Part shown: positions 22,837-33,103 of the stretch, in pieces | Numbering within the stretch: the first letter of the stretch is position 1 | How the letters are laid out: the number at the start of each line of letters is the position of its first letter | NCBI GenBank assembly: GCA_032718475.1 | Contig: JAUCBJ010007324.1 | Span: 41,957 to 105,956 of the forward strand | Direction: 5' to 3' | Source of the DNA: Nemertoderma westbladi | Taxonomy: Eukaryota; Xenacoelomorpha; Nemertodermatida; Nemertodermatidae | DNA length: 64,000 nucleotides | The notes under the pieces: generated by a model | The model's input: only the letters and a program-made list of their open reading frames with translations | What the model was told of the DNA's origin: nothing | The model's database searches: none | Translations under genes and position numbers: made by a program

Positions 22837-23161
22837 AATTCTGGGTTGGAGCAAGTTAAATTTTATTAATCAAGTTACAAATATAATTATAAATATAATT
22901 CGTTAGGCTCTCCAGTATGCACCTACGGTCCCTATACGTTTCCCTGCCTATGTCTTCTGTTTTTTGGTTACAACATTTATTCTGTTTTTAGTGCAATTTT
23001 CAACAGATCAAGTCATACATTACGTTAGTCAATTCTGCAATTTATATTAGAATTTGTACTTTATTGATAATGATAGCGCTGACCTACCGAAATATATATG
23101 TAATAATATTTGACATTTGATTAATAATATTTAACTTGCTCCAACCCAGATTTTTTCATCG
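22829..23161. repeat. Inverted repeat, 42-bp arms, at the 5' edge of the Roc-COR exon
   Basis: 22829-22870 and 23120-23161 are reverse complements with few mismatches. Both contain ttgctccaacccag and the neighbouring ttttcatcg. The left arm spans the inferred splice acceptor and the first codons of the Roc-COR exon. The loop of about 250 bp has no gene. Confidence 0.8.
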
Positions 23162-23228
23162 AATATAACTGACATCTCAAACTTTCTTATAGTTAATCCA
23201 AAATTACGTATTATAGCAAGGATAAACG

Positions 23229-23324
23229 GACAATAGGCGGGACAATAGGCGGGGCAATAGGCGGGACAATAGGCGGGACAATAGGCGGGACAATATGTGG
23301 GGCAATAGGCGGGACAATAGGATG
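23229..23324. repeat. 12-bp tandem repeat, about 8 copies
   Basis: Units of the type acaataggcggg with variants ggcaataggcgg and acaatatgtggg. The short Pro-rich minus-strand frame over it is a by-product of the repeat. Confidence 0.9.
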
Positions 23325-23399
23325 GTTAAAATTATAAAAATATGTTTTTTGCAATATTTTTGAGCCGAAGTATGAAGCTGAAATACAATATCTCACTGA

Positions 23400-24806
23400 T
23401 ACTGTATACTGTTAATATAAACAACTACCCGCGATACTGTATACTGTTAATATAAACAACTACCCACGATACTGTATACTGTTAATATAAACAACTACCC
23501 GCGATACTGTATACTGTTAATATAAACAACTACCCGCGATACAGTATACTGTTAATATAAACAACTACCCGCGATACTGTATACTGTTACTATAAACAAC
23601 TACCCGCGATACTGTATACTGTTAATATAAACAACTACCCGCGATACTGTATACTGTTAATATAAACAACTACCCGCGATACTGTGTACTGTTAATATAA
23701 ACAACTACCCGCGATACTGTATACTGTTAATATAAACAACTACCCGCGATACTGTATACTGTTAATATAAACAACTACCCGCGATACTGTATACTGTTAA
23801 TATAAACAACTACCCGCAATACTGTTAATATAAACAACTACCCGCGATACTGTATACTGTTAATATAAACAACTACCCGCGATACTGTATACTGTTAATA
23901 TAAACAACTACCCGCGATACTGTTAATATAAACAACTACCCGCGATACTGTATACTGTTAATATAAACAACTACCCGCGATACTGTATACTGTTAATATA
24001 AACAACTACCCGCGATACTGTATACTGTTAATATAAACAACTACCCGCGATACTGTATACTGTTAATATAAACAACTACCCGCGATACTGTATACTGTTA
24101 ATATAAACAACTACCCGCGATACTGTATACTGTTAATATAAACAACTACCCGCGATACTGTATACTGTTAATATAAACAACTACCCGCAATACTGTTAAT
24201 ATAAACAACTACCCGCGATACTGTATACTGTTAATATAAACAACTACCCGCGATACTGTATACTGTTAATATAAACAACTACCCGCGATACTGTTAATAT
24301 AAACAACTACCCGCGATACTGTATACTGTTAATATAAACAACTACCCGCGATACTGTATACTGTTAATATAAACAACTACCCGCGATACTGTATACTGTT
24401 AATATAAACAACTACCCGCGATACTGTATACTGTTAATATAAACAACTACCCGCGATACTGTATACTGTTAATATAAACAACTACCCGCGATACTGTATA
24501 CTGTTAATATAAACAACTACCCGCGATACTGTATACTGTTAATATAAACAACTACCCGCGATACTGTATACTGTTAATATAAACAACTACCCGCGATACT
24601 GTATACTGTTAATATAAACAACTACCCGCGATACTGTATACTGTTAATATAAACAACTACCTGCGATACTGTATACTGTTAATATAAACAACTACCCATG
24701 ATACTGTATACTGTTAATATAAACAACTACCAGCGATACTGTATACTGTTAATATAAACAACTACCCGCGATACTGTATACTGTTAATATAAACAACTAC
24801 CCGCGA
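23400..24806. repeat. 35-bp tandem array, about 40 copies
   Basis: The unit joins gatactgtatactgttaat and ataaacaactacccgc. Four shortened 27-bp units, lacking one tatactg-like word, occur near 23817, 23915, 24189 and 24287, i.e. two pairs 372 bp apart, which shows that a block of about 370 bp was duplicated inside the array. The final unit runs into unrelated sequence (gagatgtggtcgagaat). Confidence 0.96.
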
Positions 24807-25139
24807 GATGTGGTCGAGAATAGTCTCCAACACTCCGCCAGCTCCAACAGTAGCACCCAAACCTACTGACGATACTGACTGTGTTATACGATTTGTACCA
24901 ACTGTCTCCAAAGCTATAAAAACAATCCTTGATCAGATTGGATTGCACACATTTAATTTCGAACGTAGGTAGACTCGGTCAAATATATTGGACCAGACGA
25001 ACTACCAATTTAAACTTAGTGCTGGTGTAAATAGTGCTGGTGAACAAGGCTGCGATAAGTCCCTCTTGAAATGACTCCCCAGTCGTCTCAGCCTATGCTG
25101 AGAACACTCGCCACTCCCAGTTATCGTTGTCTAGACTTA

Positions 25140-25665
25140 GAACACTCCCCTGAGGCCGAGATGACTCCCCTTAGGCTTAGATGACTCCCCTTAGGCTGAT
25201 ATCTGAGATGACTCCCTTTAGGCTGAGATTACTCCACTTAGGCTGATATGACTCCCCTTAGGCCGAGATGACTCCCCTTAGGCCGAGATGACTCCCCTTA
25301 GTCTGAGATGACTCCCCTTAGGCCGAGATGACTCCCTTTAGGCTGAGTTGACTCCCTTTAGGCTGAGATGGCTCCCCTTAGGCTGATATGACTCCCTTTA
25401 GGCCGAGATGACTCCCCTTAGGCTGAGATAACTCCCCTTAGGCTGATATCTGAGATGACTCCCTTTAGGCTGAGATGACTCCCTTTAGGCCGAGATGACT
25501 CCCCTTAGGCTGAGATAACTCCCCTTAGGCTGATATCTGAGATGACTCCCTTTAGGCTGAGATGACTCCCTTTAGGCCGAGATGACTCCCCTTAGGCCGA
25601 GATGACTCCCCTTAGGCTTAGATAACTCCCCTTAGGCCGAGATGACTCCTCTTAGTCTCCTAGAT
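25140..25665. repeat. 20-bp tandem array, about 26 copies
   Basis: Units of the type gatgactccccttaggctg with alternations cccctt/cccttt and ctga/ccga. An extra word gatatct marks units near 25199, 25445 and 25533 and indicates higher-order duplication. The unit resembles part of the flanking inverted repeats (gactcccc, cagcctaggctga), so array and arms may share an origin. Confidence 0.93.
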
Positions 25666-25756
25666 AGACTCCTCTACTCTAATTGAGTTATAATTCATAT
25701 CTGTACCTGTGCTATTTTCGTATATTGCAAAAATTAAACTGTTACCTATGTTAATG

Positions 25757-25815
25757 AGTTATTGTTTATTGTTTTGGTTAGAAAAGCCCGCCACTGTAAC
25801 CTGCTCCTTTCCTTA
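25757..25815 (+). repeat. Interspersed repeat, copy 1
   Basis: Contains ttgttttggttagaaaagcc, ctgtaacctgctcctttcc and ttaaatt. Similar words in the same order recur at about 50495-50548 and 50560-50615, and in more diverged form in both arms of the large palindrome (38474-38530, and its mirror at 44165-44225). It is a dispersed repeat family of unknown type. Confidence 0.65.
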
Positions 25816-25930
25816 AATTAAGAAATCTAGGAAGAAAACTGGGGGTGTTCTCAGCCTAGGCTGAAAAGACTGGGGAGTCATATTTGGTGGGGAGTTATCT
25901 CAGCCTGTTACATCGGACGAACTACCAATT

Positions 25931-27025
25931 AAAATTTTTTTTACAAAGTTTAAGTTGACTCGATATGAAACTGTTTCGAAAATTTCTACAAATTTGCTCC
26001 GATTTAAAGAGGGTTGGGAAAGAAGGTTAAACTCATGCATGCAATATGTAAAATAGACTGTAATGCCTGAACTGACCATAATTACATTGGAAAACTTAAA
26101 CGAAAACATGTAAAACGCCACAACAAACATTATTTATGGAGAGTGTTAGAGTTTTTACTGACAGTGTTGGTGGTGGGCTTAAAATTTGAATGTAAATAAT
26201 GGTAATTGGTAAATAAAATGTACCGATTTATAGTTTGAAGCGGTCTTATATAATGGCTATAAACGTTGTGGAATAACACAACACTGTATCGACAATGGCC
26301 ACTTATTCGACGAATATAACGTGTCAGTTCTAGACTCCCATATATAGATCCAACCGATTTGGCAACTCATGAAACTATTAAAATACGAACTAATTTATAT
26401 ACATATATTTTTATATGAATTTATTTTACCAGGAATAAAACGACATTAAAAATTGTACTTTCTTTGATGAGTGGCACTTATATACTTATATGAACTTACA
26501 TTACTATTTTTCCGCACTCACTGTTCTGTACACTCGTAATTTTTGATAAAGACACTTACTCTGCTATAAACAGTACAATAATTCCACACTTATTGTAACA
26601 TGAGAAAACCTACCAAATCCAATGATACATTTCTCTGTTTGTGGGAAAGTATGTTTGTTTGTGGTGGTGGGAAATTTCAAAAAGGTCAGGTTATCATATT
26701 CTGTATCAATACCGGTATACTGTAAATACTATAGAGTAAAGTTGTCTTTGCCTGACCCCGTAAGAGATCAGGAATATTGCCGTACAGTTGTAAATAGTAA
26801 ATGTGGCTGTAAATAAAATAGTCATATTCCAAACAGTTGAGTCAAAAATCAAGTCCCTACTGCACGATAATTTAACTCGCAGAAATAAGCTGTTTCCTTA
26901 TTAATAATTGTATTAGTTCAACTCAGAGCAGAGGACCCCATGTAACCGGAATTTTCAATTTTACATTTAAATTTATACAAAAGTTTTATAAAAGTGACTT
27001 TTACGAAATTGTTGCCTTCGTTTCG
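25931..27025. other. AT-rich spacer, no gene seen
   Basis: Only short frames without recognisable motifs. No array or RNA gene is apparent. Confidence 0.4.
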
Positions 27026-27485
27026 TTGCCCATTTTTCTCATCAATAGTGATTTATTTTTTATATATTTGAAAGCTTGCATTGTGAGGATTCCAAATATG
27101 TATTAATGTCTAAATTTCGTTGATAAATAGATGAGATATGGGCGTTCTAAGATTGCAAGAAGTATATTTCATTATAATATACCAGTTATTTATGTATATG
27201 TGTAGAGCTATGCATACATAAATATAATAATATATTATAAATAGGATAAATAAATAGGATTTTTATCATAAAAATGATAAAAATAATATCACGTTCTAGA
27301 ATGTTGTGTTTATATTAATTATAATAAATGACTTCCAGCGAATGATAATTTATCACAATCTTTGAACGCCAGTATTATATATCAGCTGTTTCTCAACGAA
27401 ACTCAAAATATATTTATATTTGGAATCCTTACAACTCGAGCTTTCTAATAATATATCATTGTGGCTAATATGAGGAATGGCCGTG
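27026..27485. repeat. Candidate inverted-repeat element with arms of about 80 bp
   Basis: Left arm 27026-27105 and right arm 27409-27485 match as diverged reverse complements: ctcat, gaaagct and aggattccaaatat occur in the left and their complements in the right in mirrored order. The interior of about 300 bp is AT-rich and non-coding. It is possibly a non-autonomous transposon (MITE-like). Confidence 0.5.
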
Positions 27486-28115
27486 ATGCAATGAGGGCGA
27501 TATCGCAAACGTTAAAAGTCTATAAATTCAAAAAAGAAAATTCTACGTAGCTCCATGTTAAATAAAGTATGATAAAGATTGTATAAAAATAAGGTGGGGT
27601 GTGGGTTAGGGATGACACTTCTTATCTAAAATGACAGGTGTAATATATTATTATAATAAGCCTTTGTTGTAAGTAATGGGACTGTGTGGCAGACCTAAAA
27701 ATGAAAGTTTTTATTATACATTACCGGTTGTATTCTCTGTACAGTTACTTTACTGCATTGCAGTACCGGTACGCCTATTGGTACCATTATAGTTTGTTTA
27801 TTTAAGTAGAACTACCAGTTGGTTAAAACGCCATTGATACAAACCAATAACAAACAACCTAACATATAACTGAATACATAATATTATTAAGCTAATTACT
27901 GGTTTATTAGTTTATTTTTATGTTACATTCACCGGAACCAAACCGCACCTAAAACTATCCGACTACAGGGACTATGTAGGGACTCATAGACTGTACTACA
28001 GGGACTCATAGAGTACATGCAAGCTGTAGGCCTGCCGACAATAAGACCAAGAAAGATACCGGTACTAGGCCTATACAGTTTTTATCCCTGAGTCAGACTA
28101 CAGCCAGACAGCACA

Positions 28116-31100
28116 ATGTCCCCGCTCTTAATCTCCACAGTTTTCATCGTTCTGGGTCGTTTCGTTGTGGCAGAACCATCCGATCCGCGGGGTAACCCTG
28201 CAACCCACCCAATACCCGTATTGGACTGGTTTGCGGAACACCCTGTCGCTACCGTTTCGAACTGCCGCGCCGAATCGACGGAGATGTGGTCGACGAGTGG
28301 ATTTAGCCTCTACTGCTCTCGTCCGGGAAGAAGATCTTGGGTCTCCTCTCCACGAACTAGAGGCCTAATCGCCAAACTCTGTCTTCTGTCTCTGGCTGGG
28401 GATATTGAAACCAACCCAGGACCCAGCAGGACGCGGGCCCCGAAGATCAACTGTCCCGTCTGTCAACGAGGAACAAACTCTCGGAGTAAGATCGTCCAAT
28501 GCGAGAGTTGTGACACATTTGTACATTTAAAATGTTACCGTAGGAAACGCAGTAATTTATTCTCCACCAGAAACAATCTTGAACCAAGTTTTCTCTGCAA
28601 TAGCTGTATTTTTACCGAACTTCCCTTTCATGATACAATTTTAGAATCAGAAACCGACGATTCATTTCTCACATCGCCTCTGCAAACTCCAAGTGATGCT
28701 GAGAGTGAAACTTTTAATTTTTTTAAGAAAAAAGGTCTGCATTTTTTGCACTTAAACGCACGATCTCTGCTTCCAAAACTTTCCGAAATTCGTATTTTAA
28801 TCAATAAATCCAACCCAGCAGTTTTAACAATCTCTGAAACTTGGCTCGATGATAGTGTTTCTGATGGAGAAATTTATATTGATAATTACGTAGTTTTACG
28901 TAAGGATAGGGACAGACACGGTGGTGGTGTCTGTACTTACATTCGATGTGATTTAGCTTTTAATCGTAGGGAAGATTTAGAGACTTGTGACGAAGTTTTA
29001 CTGGTGGAACTTTTACTTCCTAAAACTAAACCTATTTTAATCGGTACTTTATATCGGCCCCCTAAACAATCAGATTTTTTGCAAAATTTTGAAAATACAA
29101 TTTTATGTAATCTTAGGTCAGACTGTGAAATATATTTCTTAGGTGATTTTAATATCTGTTACCATCACAAAGCATCCCCCATCTGTAAACAGTACCAAAG
29201 TATTTTAAATTTGTTTGGTTTAAAACAAATTATTCGAGATTCTACCAGAATTACCAGTAAATCTTCTACTTTACTAGATCACATCCTTTGTAATAATACC
29301 GATATTATTTCTCAATCTGGGGTTTTACCTATAGGTCTAAGCGATCATTTTATAGTTTTTTGCACAAGAAAGACACAAAAATCTTTTTTCGGGGATCATA
29401 AAACAGTAACAGTTAGGTCTATGAAAAATTACAGCAAGGAACGCTTTTTAAGTTTGTTAGTTAATTCTGACTGGGAACCCTGTTTTAAGGCCGCTGACAT
29501 TAACCTTGCGTACACTGTTTTTAAAGATATATTTTTAAAGGCACTTAATACTGTAGCACCAATTAAAGAAATTAGTCTTAAACAACGCACTGAGCCCTGG
29601 ATGACCTCGGGTATTCTTAGTAATATCAGAGAAAGAGATAACTATTTGTATAAATTTAGGAAATACCGTGTTTTAGCTGATTATAATAATTACTGCAAAT
29701 ATAGAAACCTTGTCCAACGGGAAATAAAAAAAGCTAAATCTGAATATTTGTACAACAAAATAAGTGAGAATAAAGATAATCCTAAAAGTCTATGGTCTAC
29801 CCTAAAATCTTTAGGTTATAAAAACCTTAAATCTAAATCGAATATTGTTCTGCAAGATAACGGTGAGCTGATTCATGATCATACTCTAGTTAGTAATTTA
29901 TTTAATAATTATTTTACTAATGTTGCCTCTAATTTAGTTAAGAAATTACCGTTATCAAGTAATAAATATAGTATAGGGTCCGAAACTCTAAATAATTTTT
30001 ATTTAGAAAAGTTACAAAATTCAGAAAAGTTATTTTTAAAACCCGTTTCTGAGGATTTCGTTTTTAAAAATCTACTTAGCCTATCAGCCTCAAAAAGTAC
30101 CGGTCTAGATCTAATACCTGCCCGTTTTCTTAAGGATGGTGCTGAAGTACTTAAAGTGCCTATTACTTTTATTATTAATTACTCTATCGTAGATAATGTA
30201 GTACCAGACGAACTGAAATTAGCTAAGGTTGTTCCGCTGTATAAAAAGAATAGTAAAGTAGAACCCTGTAATTACAGACCTGTTAGTATCTTAAGTATTG
30301 TATCTAAAATTCTAGAACGTTCTGTTTTTCTACAGCTGGAAGCACATCTTAGTAGGCTAAATCTGATCTATGAACTTCAGTCCGGTTTTCGTAAATCATA
30401 TTCTACAGACACCTGCCTTATTAACTTAACTGATACAATTAGATGTAATAACGCAAAGGGTTTATATACTGGTATGGTAATGTTGGACCTACAAAAGGCT
30501 TTCGATACTGTAGATCACAATATTCTGCTTGGTAAGTTAGGCCTGATGGGTGTAGGTTCTATAGACTGGTTCAAGTCCTACCTGTCAGACAGAGGTCAAA
30601 CTGTAGTCATTAGCAAATCGCAGTCTACTGTACAAGAGATTACCTGTGGTGTACCGCAAGGTAGTATATTAGGTCCTCTGCTTTTTGTATGCTATGTAAA
30701 TGATATGATAAGTAGTATAGATCCCGATTTTAAACTCATTTTATATGCCGACGACAGTGCTCTTATTTTCTCTCATAAAGATCCTATCCATATTTCCCAA
30801 AAGTTAAGTGCAGTTCTAGAATCCTGTAATGAGTGGTTGGTTGATAATAAGCTATCCATTCACTACGGTAAAACTGAAAGTATTTTGTTTGGTTCCAAAA
30901 GAAAGTTAAAGAAGGTAACTAAGTTTGAAGTCACTAGTAATGGACATAAGATTGAAAATAAAAAGGAAGTTAAATATTTAGGCGCCACATTGGATAACTG
31001 CTTATCAGGAGAAAGTACAGTGAAAAATATTTTCTCGAAAGTTAACAGTAGGCTTAGGTTTCTATACAGAAATAAAAATAGTTTAAACACCGACTCCCGC

Positions 31101-31613
31101 AAGTTACTTTGCTCTTCTTTAATACAGTGTCACATGGACTATGCGTGCTCTTCTTGGTATGAAGGCTTAACCAAACAGCTTAAATGTAAATTACAAGTAG
31201 CTCAGAATAAAGTAGTACGATTTATTAAAGACTACAAACCTAGGCACAACCTAACTCCAGATGACTTTTCTGAATCTGGACTACTTAACTTAGATAGTAG
31301 AGTTAAGCAGCTACGCCTTAACCATGTGCATAAAGTGTATAATGGTAAATGTCCCAATTACCTAAAACAAAAATTCAACAGAGTACGCGATACACACTCT
31401 TACAGTACCAGAGCTAGTGCTTCAAACTTCTACCTCCCGAATTGTAAATCCTTTGAATCTGATACTTTCTTTTTTAACGGCATAAAAAATTGGAACGCTC
31501 TGCCTAATGAAATTAAAAACCTAAATAATCAACATTCTTTTAAATCTGCAGTTAAATCTCATCTCTGTGCGCAATGTAAAAATAGGTACAATAGTCCTAC
31601 AGTAAGTTATTAG
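28116..31613 (+). CDS. Non-LTR retrotransposon polyprotein: 2A-like motif, PHD finger, endonuclease, reverse transcriptase
   Basis: An uninterrupted 1,165-residue frame with the full set of LINE domains. Residues 1-19 form a hydrophobic, signal-peptide-like start (MSPLLISTVFIVLGRFVVA). Residues 96-103 read DIETNPGP, a 2A ribosome-skipping motif preceded by LCLLSLAG. A PHD-type zinc finger follows (CPVC at 113-116, QCESCDTFVHLKCY about 128-141, LCNSC 160-164). The EEP/APE-type endonuclease shows HLNARSLLPK, SETWLDD, GDFNI and LSDHFIVF. RT motifs are MLDLQKAFDTVDH (A), GVPQGSILGPLLF (B) and LYADD (C). The C-terminal region ends with a usual NWNALPNEIK segment. Intact length and complete domains suggest a recently active copy of the CR1/L2 type (clade by wording only). 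ATG at 28116 is the first in frame and gives the signal-like start. Confidence 0.95.
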   Translation: MSPLLISTVFIVLGRFVVAEPSDPRGNPATHPIPVLDWFAEHPVATVSNCRAESTEMWSTSGFSLYCSRPGRRSWVSSPRTRGLIAKLCLLSLAGDIETNPGPSRTRAPKINCPVCQRGTNSRSKIVQCESCDTFVHLKCYRRKRSNLFSTRNNLEPSFLCNSCIFTELPFHDTILESETDDSFLTSPLQTPSDAESETFNFFKKKGLHFLHLNARSLLPKLSEIRILINKSNPAVLTISETWLDDSVSDGEIYIDNYVVLRKDRDRHGGGVCTYIRCDLAFNRREDLETCDEVLLVELLLPKTKPILIGTLYRPPKQSDFLQNFENTILCNLRSDCEIYFLGDFNICYHHKASPICKQYQSILNLFGLKQIIRDSTRITSKSSTLLDHILCNNTDIISQSGVLPIGLSDHFIVFCTRKTQKSFFGDHKTVTVRSMKNYSKERFLSLLVNSDWEPCFKAADINLAYTVFKDIFLKALNTVAPIKEISLKQRTEPWMTSGILSNIRERDNYLYKFRKYRVLADYNNYCKYRNLVQREIKKAKSEYLYNKISENKDNPKSLWSTLKSLGYKNLKSKSNIVLQDNGELIHDHTLVSNLFNNYFTNVASNLVKKLPLSSNKYSIGSETLNNFYLEKLQNSEKLFLKPVSEDFVFKNLLSLSASKSTGLDLIPARFLKDGAEVLKVPITFIINYSIVDNVVPDELKLAKVVPLYKKNSKVEPCNYRPVSILSIVSKILERSVFLQLEAHLSRLNLIYELQSGFRKSYSTDTCLINLTDTIRCNNAKGLYTGMVMLDLQKAFDTVDHNILLGKLGLMGVGSIDWFKSYLSDRGQTVVISKSQSTVQEITCGVPQGSILGPLLFVCYVNDMISSIDPDFKLILYADDSALIFSHKDPIHISQKLSAVLESCNEWLVDNKLSIHYGKTESILFGSKRKLKKVTKFEVTSNGHKIENKKEVKYLGATLDNCLSGESTVKNIFSKVNSRLRFLYRNKNSLNTDSRKLLCSSLIQCHMDYACSSWYEGLTKQLKCKLQVAQNKVVRFIKDYKPRHNLTPDDFSESGLLNLDSRVKQLRLNHVHKVYNGKCPNYLKQKFNRVRDTHSYSTRASASNFYLPNCKSFESDTFFFNGIKNWNALPNEIKNLNNQHSFKSAVKSHLCAQCKNRYNSPTVSY
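28401..28424 (+). other. 2A ribosome-skipping motif in the LINE ORF
   Basis: Codons for DIETNPGP. The family rule is D-x-E-x-N-P-G-P, with skipping between the last Gly (28419-28421) and Pro (28422-28424). 2A motifs are documented in LINEs of sea urchin, molluscs, amphioxus and trypanosomes. Skipping would release a leader of 102 residues with a signal-like N terminus from the PHD-endonuclease-RT protein. Confidence 0.88.
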
Positions 31614-31942
31614 TTTATTAATTATTTACTATTTATACTGTAATTACGTTTTATAATAAACTATCATTACATCTTTATCGTTGAGTCGGACATTGTCACG
31701 CTCTCGGTAAAGTTGTACATGTACATAGTGTAATTACGTTTTATATTGGTTTTAGGTTAGCGTAGTGTAATATTGTATTTGTAACCAAGTAACATAAAGG
31801 ACCCCCTTGGAAATAAGCTGCAAAGCTTTAGGGGTAATCCTATATGTTATGTTGGACAATACCTTTATACCGGTACATTGTTTGGTGTATTTGTTATTGT
31901 TTTTACATAATGTATAAATAAATCTATCTATCTATCTATGTT

Positions 31943-32250
31943 GTAATGGTCTATTCTGATACCCCTATTACTGTAGACTAATTTATATTTCGTTCCCATG
32001 GTACCCAATATTGGCAGGAGGCAGTAAAGGTAATGTTCAGTTAATCCACATCATATCGGTAAGTAAATTATTAATTAATTTAAATTAAGCAATAATAATT
32101 AATGTAATTAATTCATTTACGTGTTATAATGATTACCGGTATTACTTACTATAGGCCTACCTATGGTACGTGGTACAGTACTGAATTAGACCCCAGGCCC
32201 AATTAATTAATTTAACGTGTTTTAATAAAATAGGTCTATTAATTAATTAC
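31943..32250. other. Spacer/intron start, no gene seen
   Basis: Between the LINE 3' end and the WD40 exon. It contains the inferred first part of the WD40 intron on the minus strand. Nothing else is recognised. Confidence 0.4.
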
Positions 32251-33103
32251 CTGTAATAATATGCCGGTCATCTTTACAGAAATCCACCGCTAGGATGACG
32301 CTCCCAGTTCCTTCAATCCGGTTGATAATCTCACCAGTTACAGAATTTAGAATATAAATCAACCCGGTGTTCCACCCAACAGCAGCGATTCTGGATCCGT
32401 TCGGACTCAATACGATCCCCCGGACCCCAGGAGTTGCTTCCTGTCTCCACAAGGTCTCCCCTGTACCAACACCGAAGCGATGGATCCCTCCTCCATCATC
32501 TACCGACACCACTGACTCCCCATCCGGACCCCAACCCAGACTCCAGACCCACCGACTGTGCCCCCGGTATTGATACAACATCTCCCGGGTTCCGGTCACC
32601 CAAACTTTTACTGTTCCATCCCACGAACAGCTGGCCAACCGGGACCCGTTCGAGTCGAACCGAATACAGTTAACCGACTCCGAATGCCCCACCCAGTTCG
32701 TTACCTTATATTTCCTCCCAGTTATTGATATAATAGAAATCCTCCCGTCGGACCCACAAGTTGCAATGACGTCCCGGTTGGAGGGATTTATATCTATTCC
32801 CAACCTAGTTACATGCTCCCCCCCACCAACCACTAACTCCCTCCACGGTACCTCCACTACGACCCTCCAACCGGTCGCTTCCCGCTCCCAGACAGTCACC
32901 GACCCCCCCGCCCAGGTTCCCGAGGCAACGCGGTTCCCGTCCGTAGAAACCGCGACTCTCCTGTAATCGTTAGAACCTCCGGATCCCGGTAGATCTTCCT
33001 TTACGTAGAGAGTTGTTGAGTTTATGATACAGGCGAGGTTGTGAGACACAAAGACAACCTCCTCGGTACCCGGGATCATTTTGAGTTCCTCGATCGGCTC
33101 CAT
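32251..33103 (-). CDS. WD40-repeat protein, 5' coding exon (partial)
   Basis: About 284 codons with WD40 wording throughout: DYRRVAVSTDGNRVASGTW, VTVWERE, NWVGHSESVNCIRFDSNGSR followed by LASCSWDGTVKVWVTG, YRGHSRWVWSLGWGPDGESV and VVSVDDGGGIHRF, and VRGIVLSPNGSRIAAVGW. WD40 propellers are protein-interaction scaffolds; no enzymatic part is seen, and I do not recognise the specific gene. The ATG (33101-33103) has a good context, aacaATGG. Just upstream on the minus strand, ttatcttttag near 33126 looks like an acceptor, suggesting a 5' UTR intron. At the other end the frame runs D-D-R-H-I-I-T into ACAG|gtaatt, a consensus splice donor, so the in-frame stop two codons later is intronic and the remaining blades must lie downstream, below 32243 on the minus strand. 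I did not find that exon. Base composition is much more GC-rich than the surroundings. Confidence 0.8.

Larger units (their letters stand above)
25073..25879. repeat. Inverted-repeat-bounded unit enclosing a 20-bp array
   Basis: 25073-25109 and 25843-25879 are reverse complements over about 37 bp with few mismatches; both contain gactccccagtc, cagcct and gctgagaacac. The outer flanks carry a 15-bp direct repeat, gacgaactaccaatt, at 24996-25010 and 25916-25930. The interior holds the 20-bp array and, at 25757-25815, a copy of an interspersed repeat. The layout resembles a mobile element with terminal inverted repeats, but no protein is encoded. Confidence 0.7.
28116..31942 (+). mobile_element. 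LINE (CR1/L2-like), apparently full coding length
   Basis: It comprises the ORF and a 3' UTR of about 330 bp ending in aaataaat followed by a (ctat)n run at 31921-31940, the kind of short 3' terminal repeat typical of CR1/L2-type elements. The 5' limit is not determined; the region 27950-28115 just upstream has a doubled word tactacagggactcatag and may be its 5' UTR. No target-site duplication was identified. Confidence 0.8.

Noticed and set aside
23211-23396. Pro/Ile-rich peptide gene on the minus strand
   Set aside because: Produced by the 12-bp repeat at 23229-23324.
10510-24806. CRISPR array (regular repeats of 27-49 bp)
   Set aside because: Units are directly contiguous without unique spacers, there are no cas genes, and the context is eukaryotic.
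32367-32966. Plus-strand frames opposite the WD40 exon
   Set aside because: Shadows of the GC-rich WD40 coding strand, without motifs.
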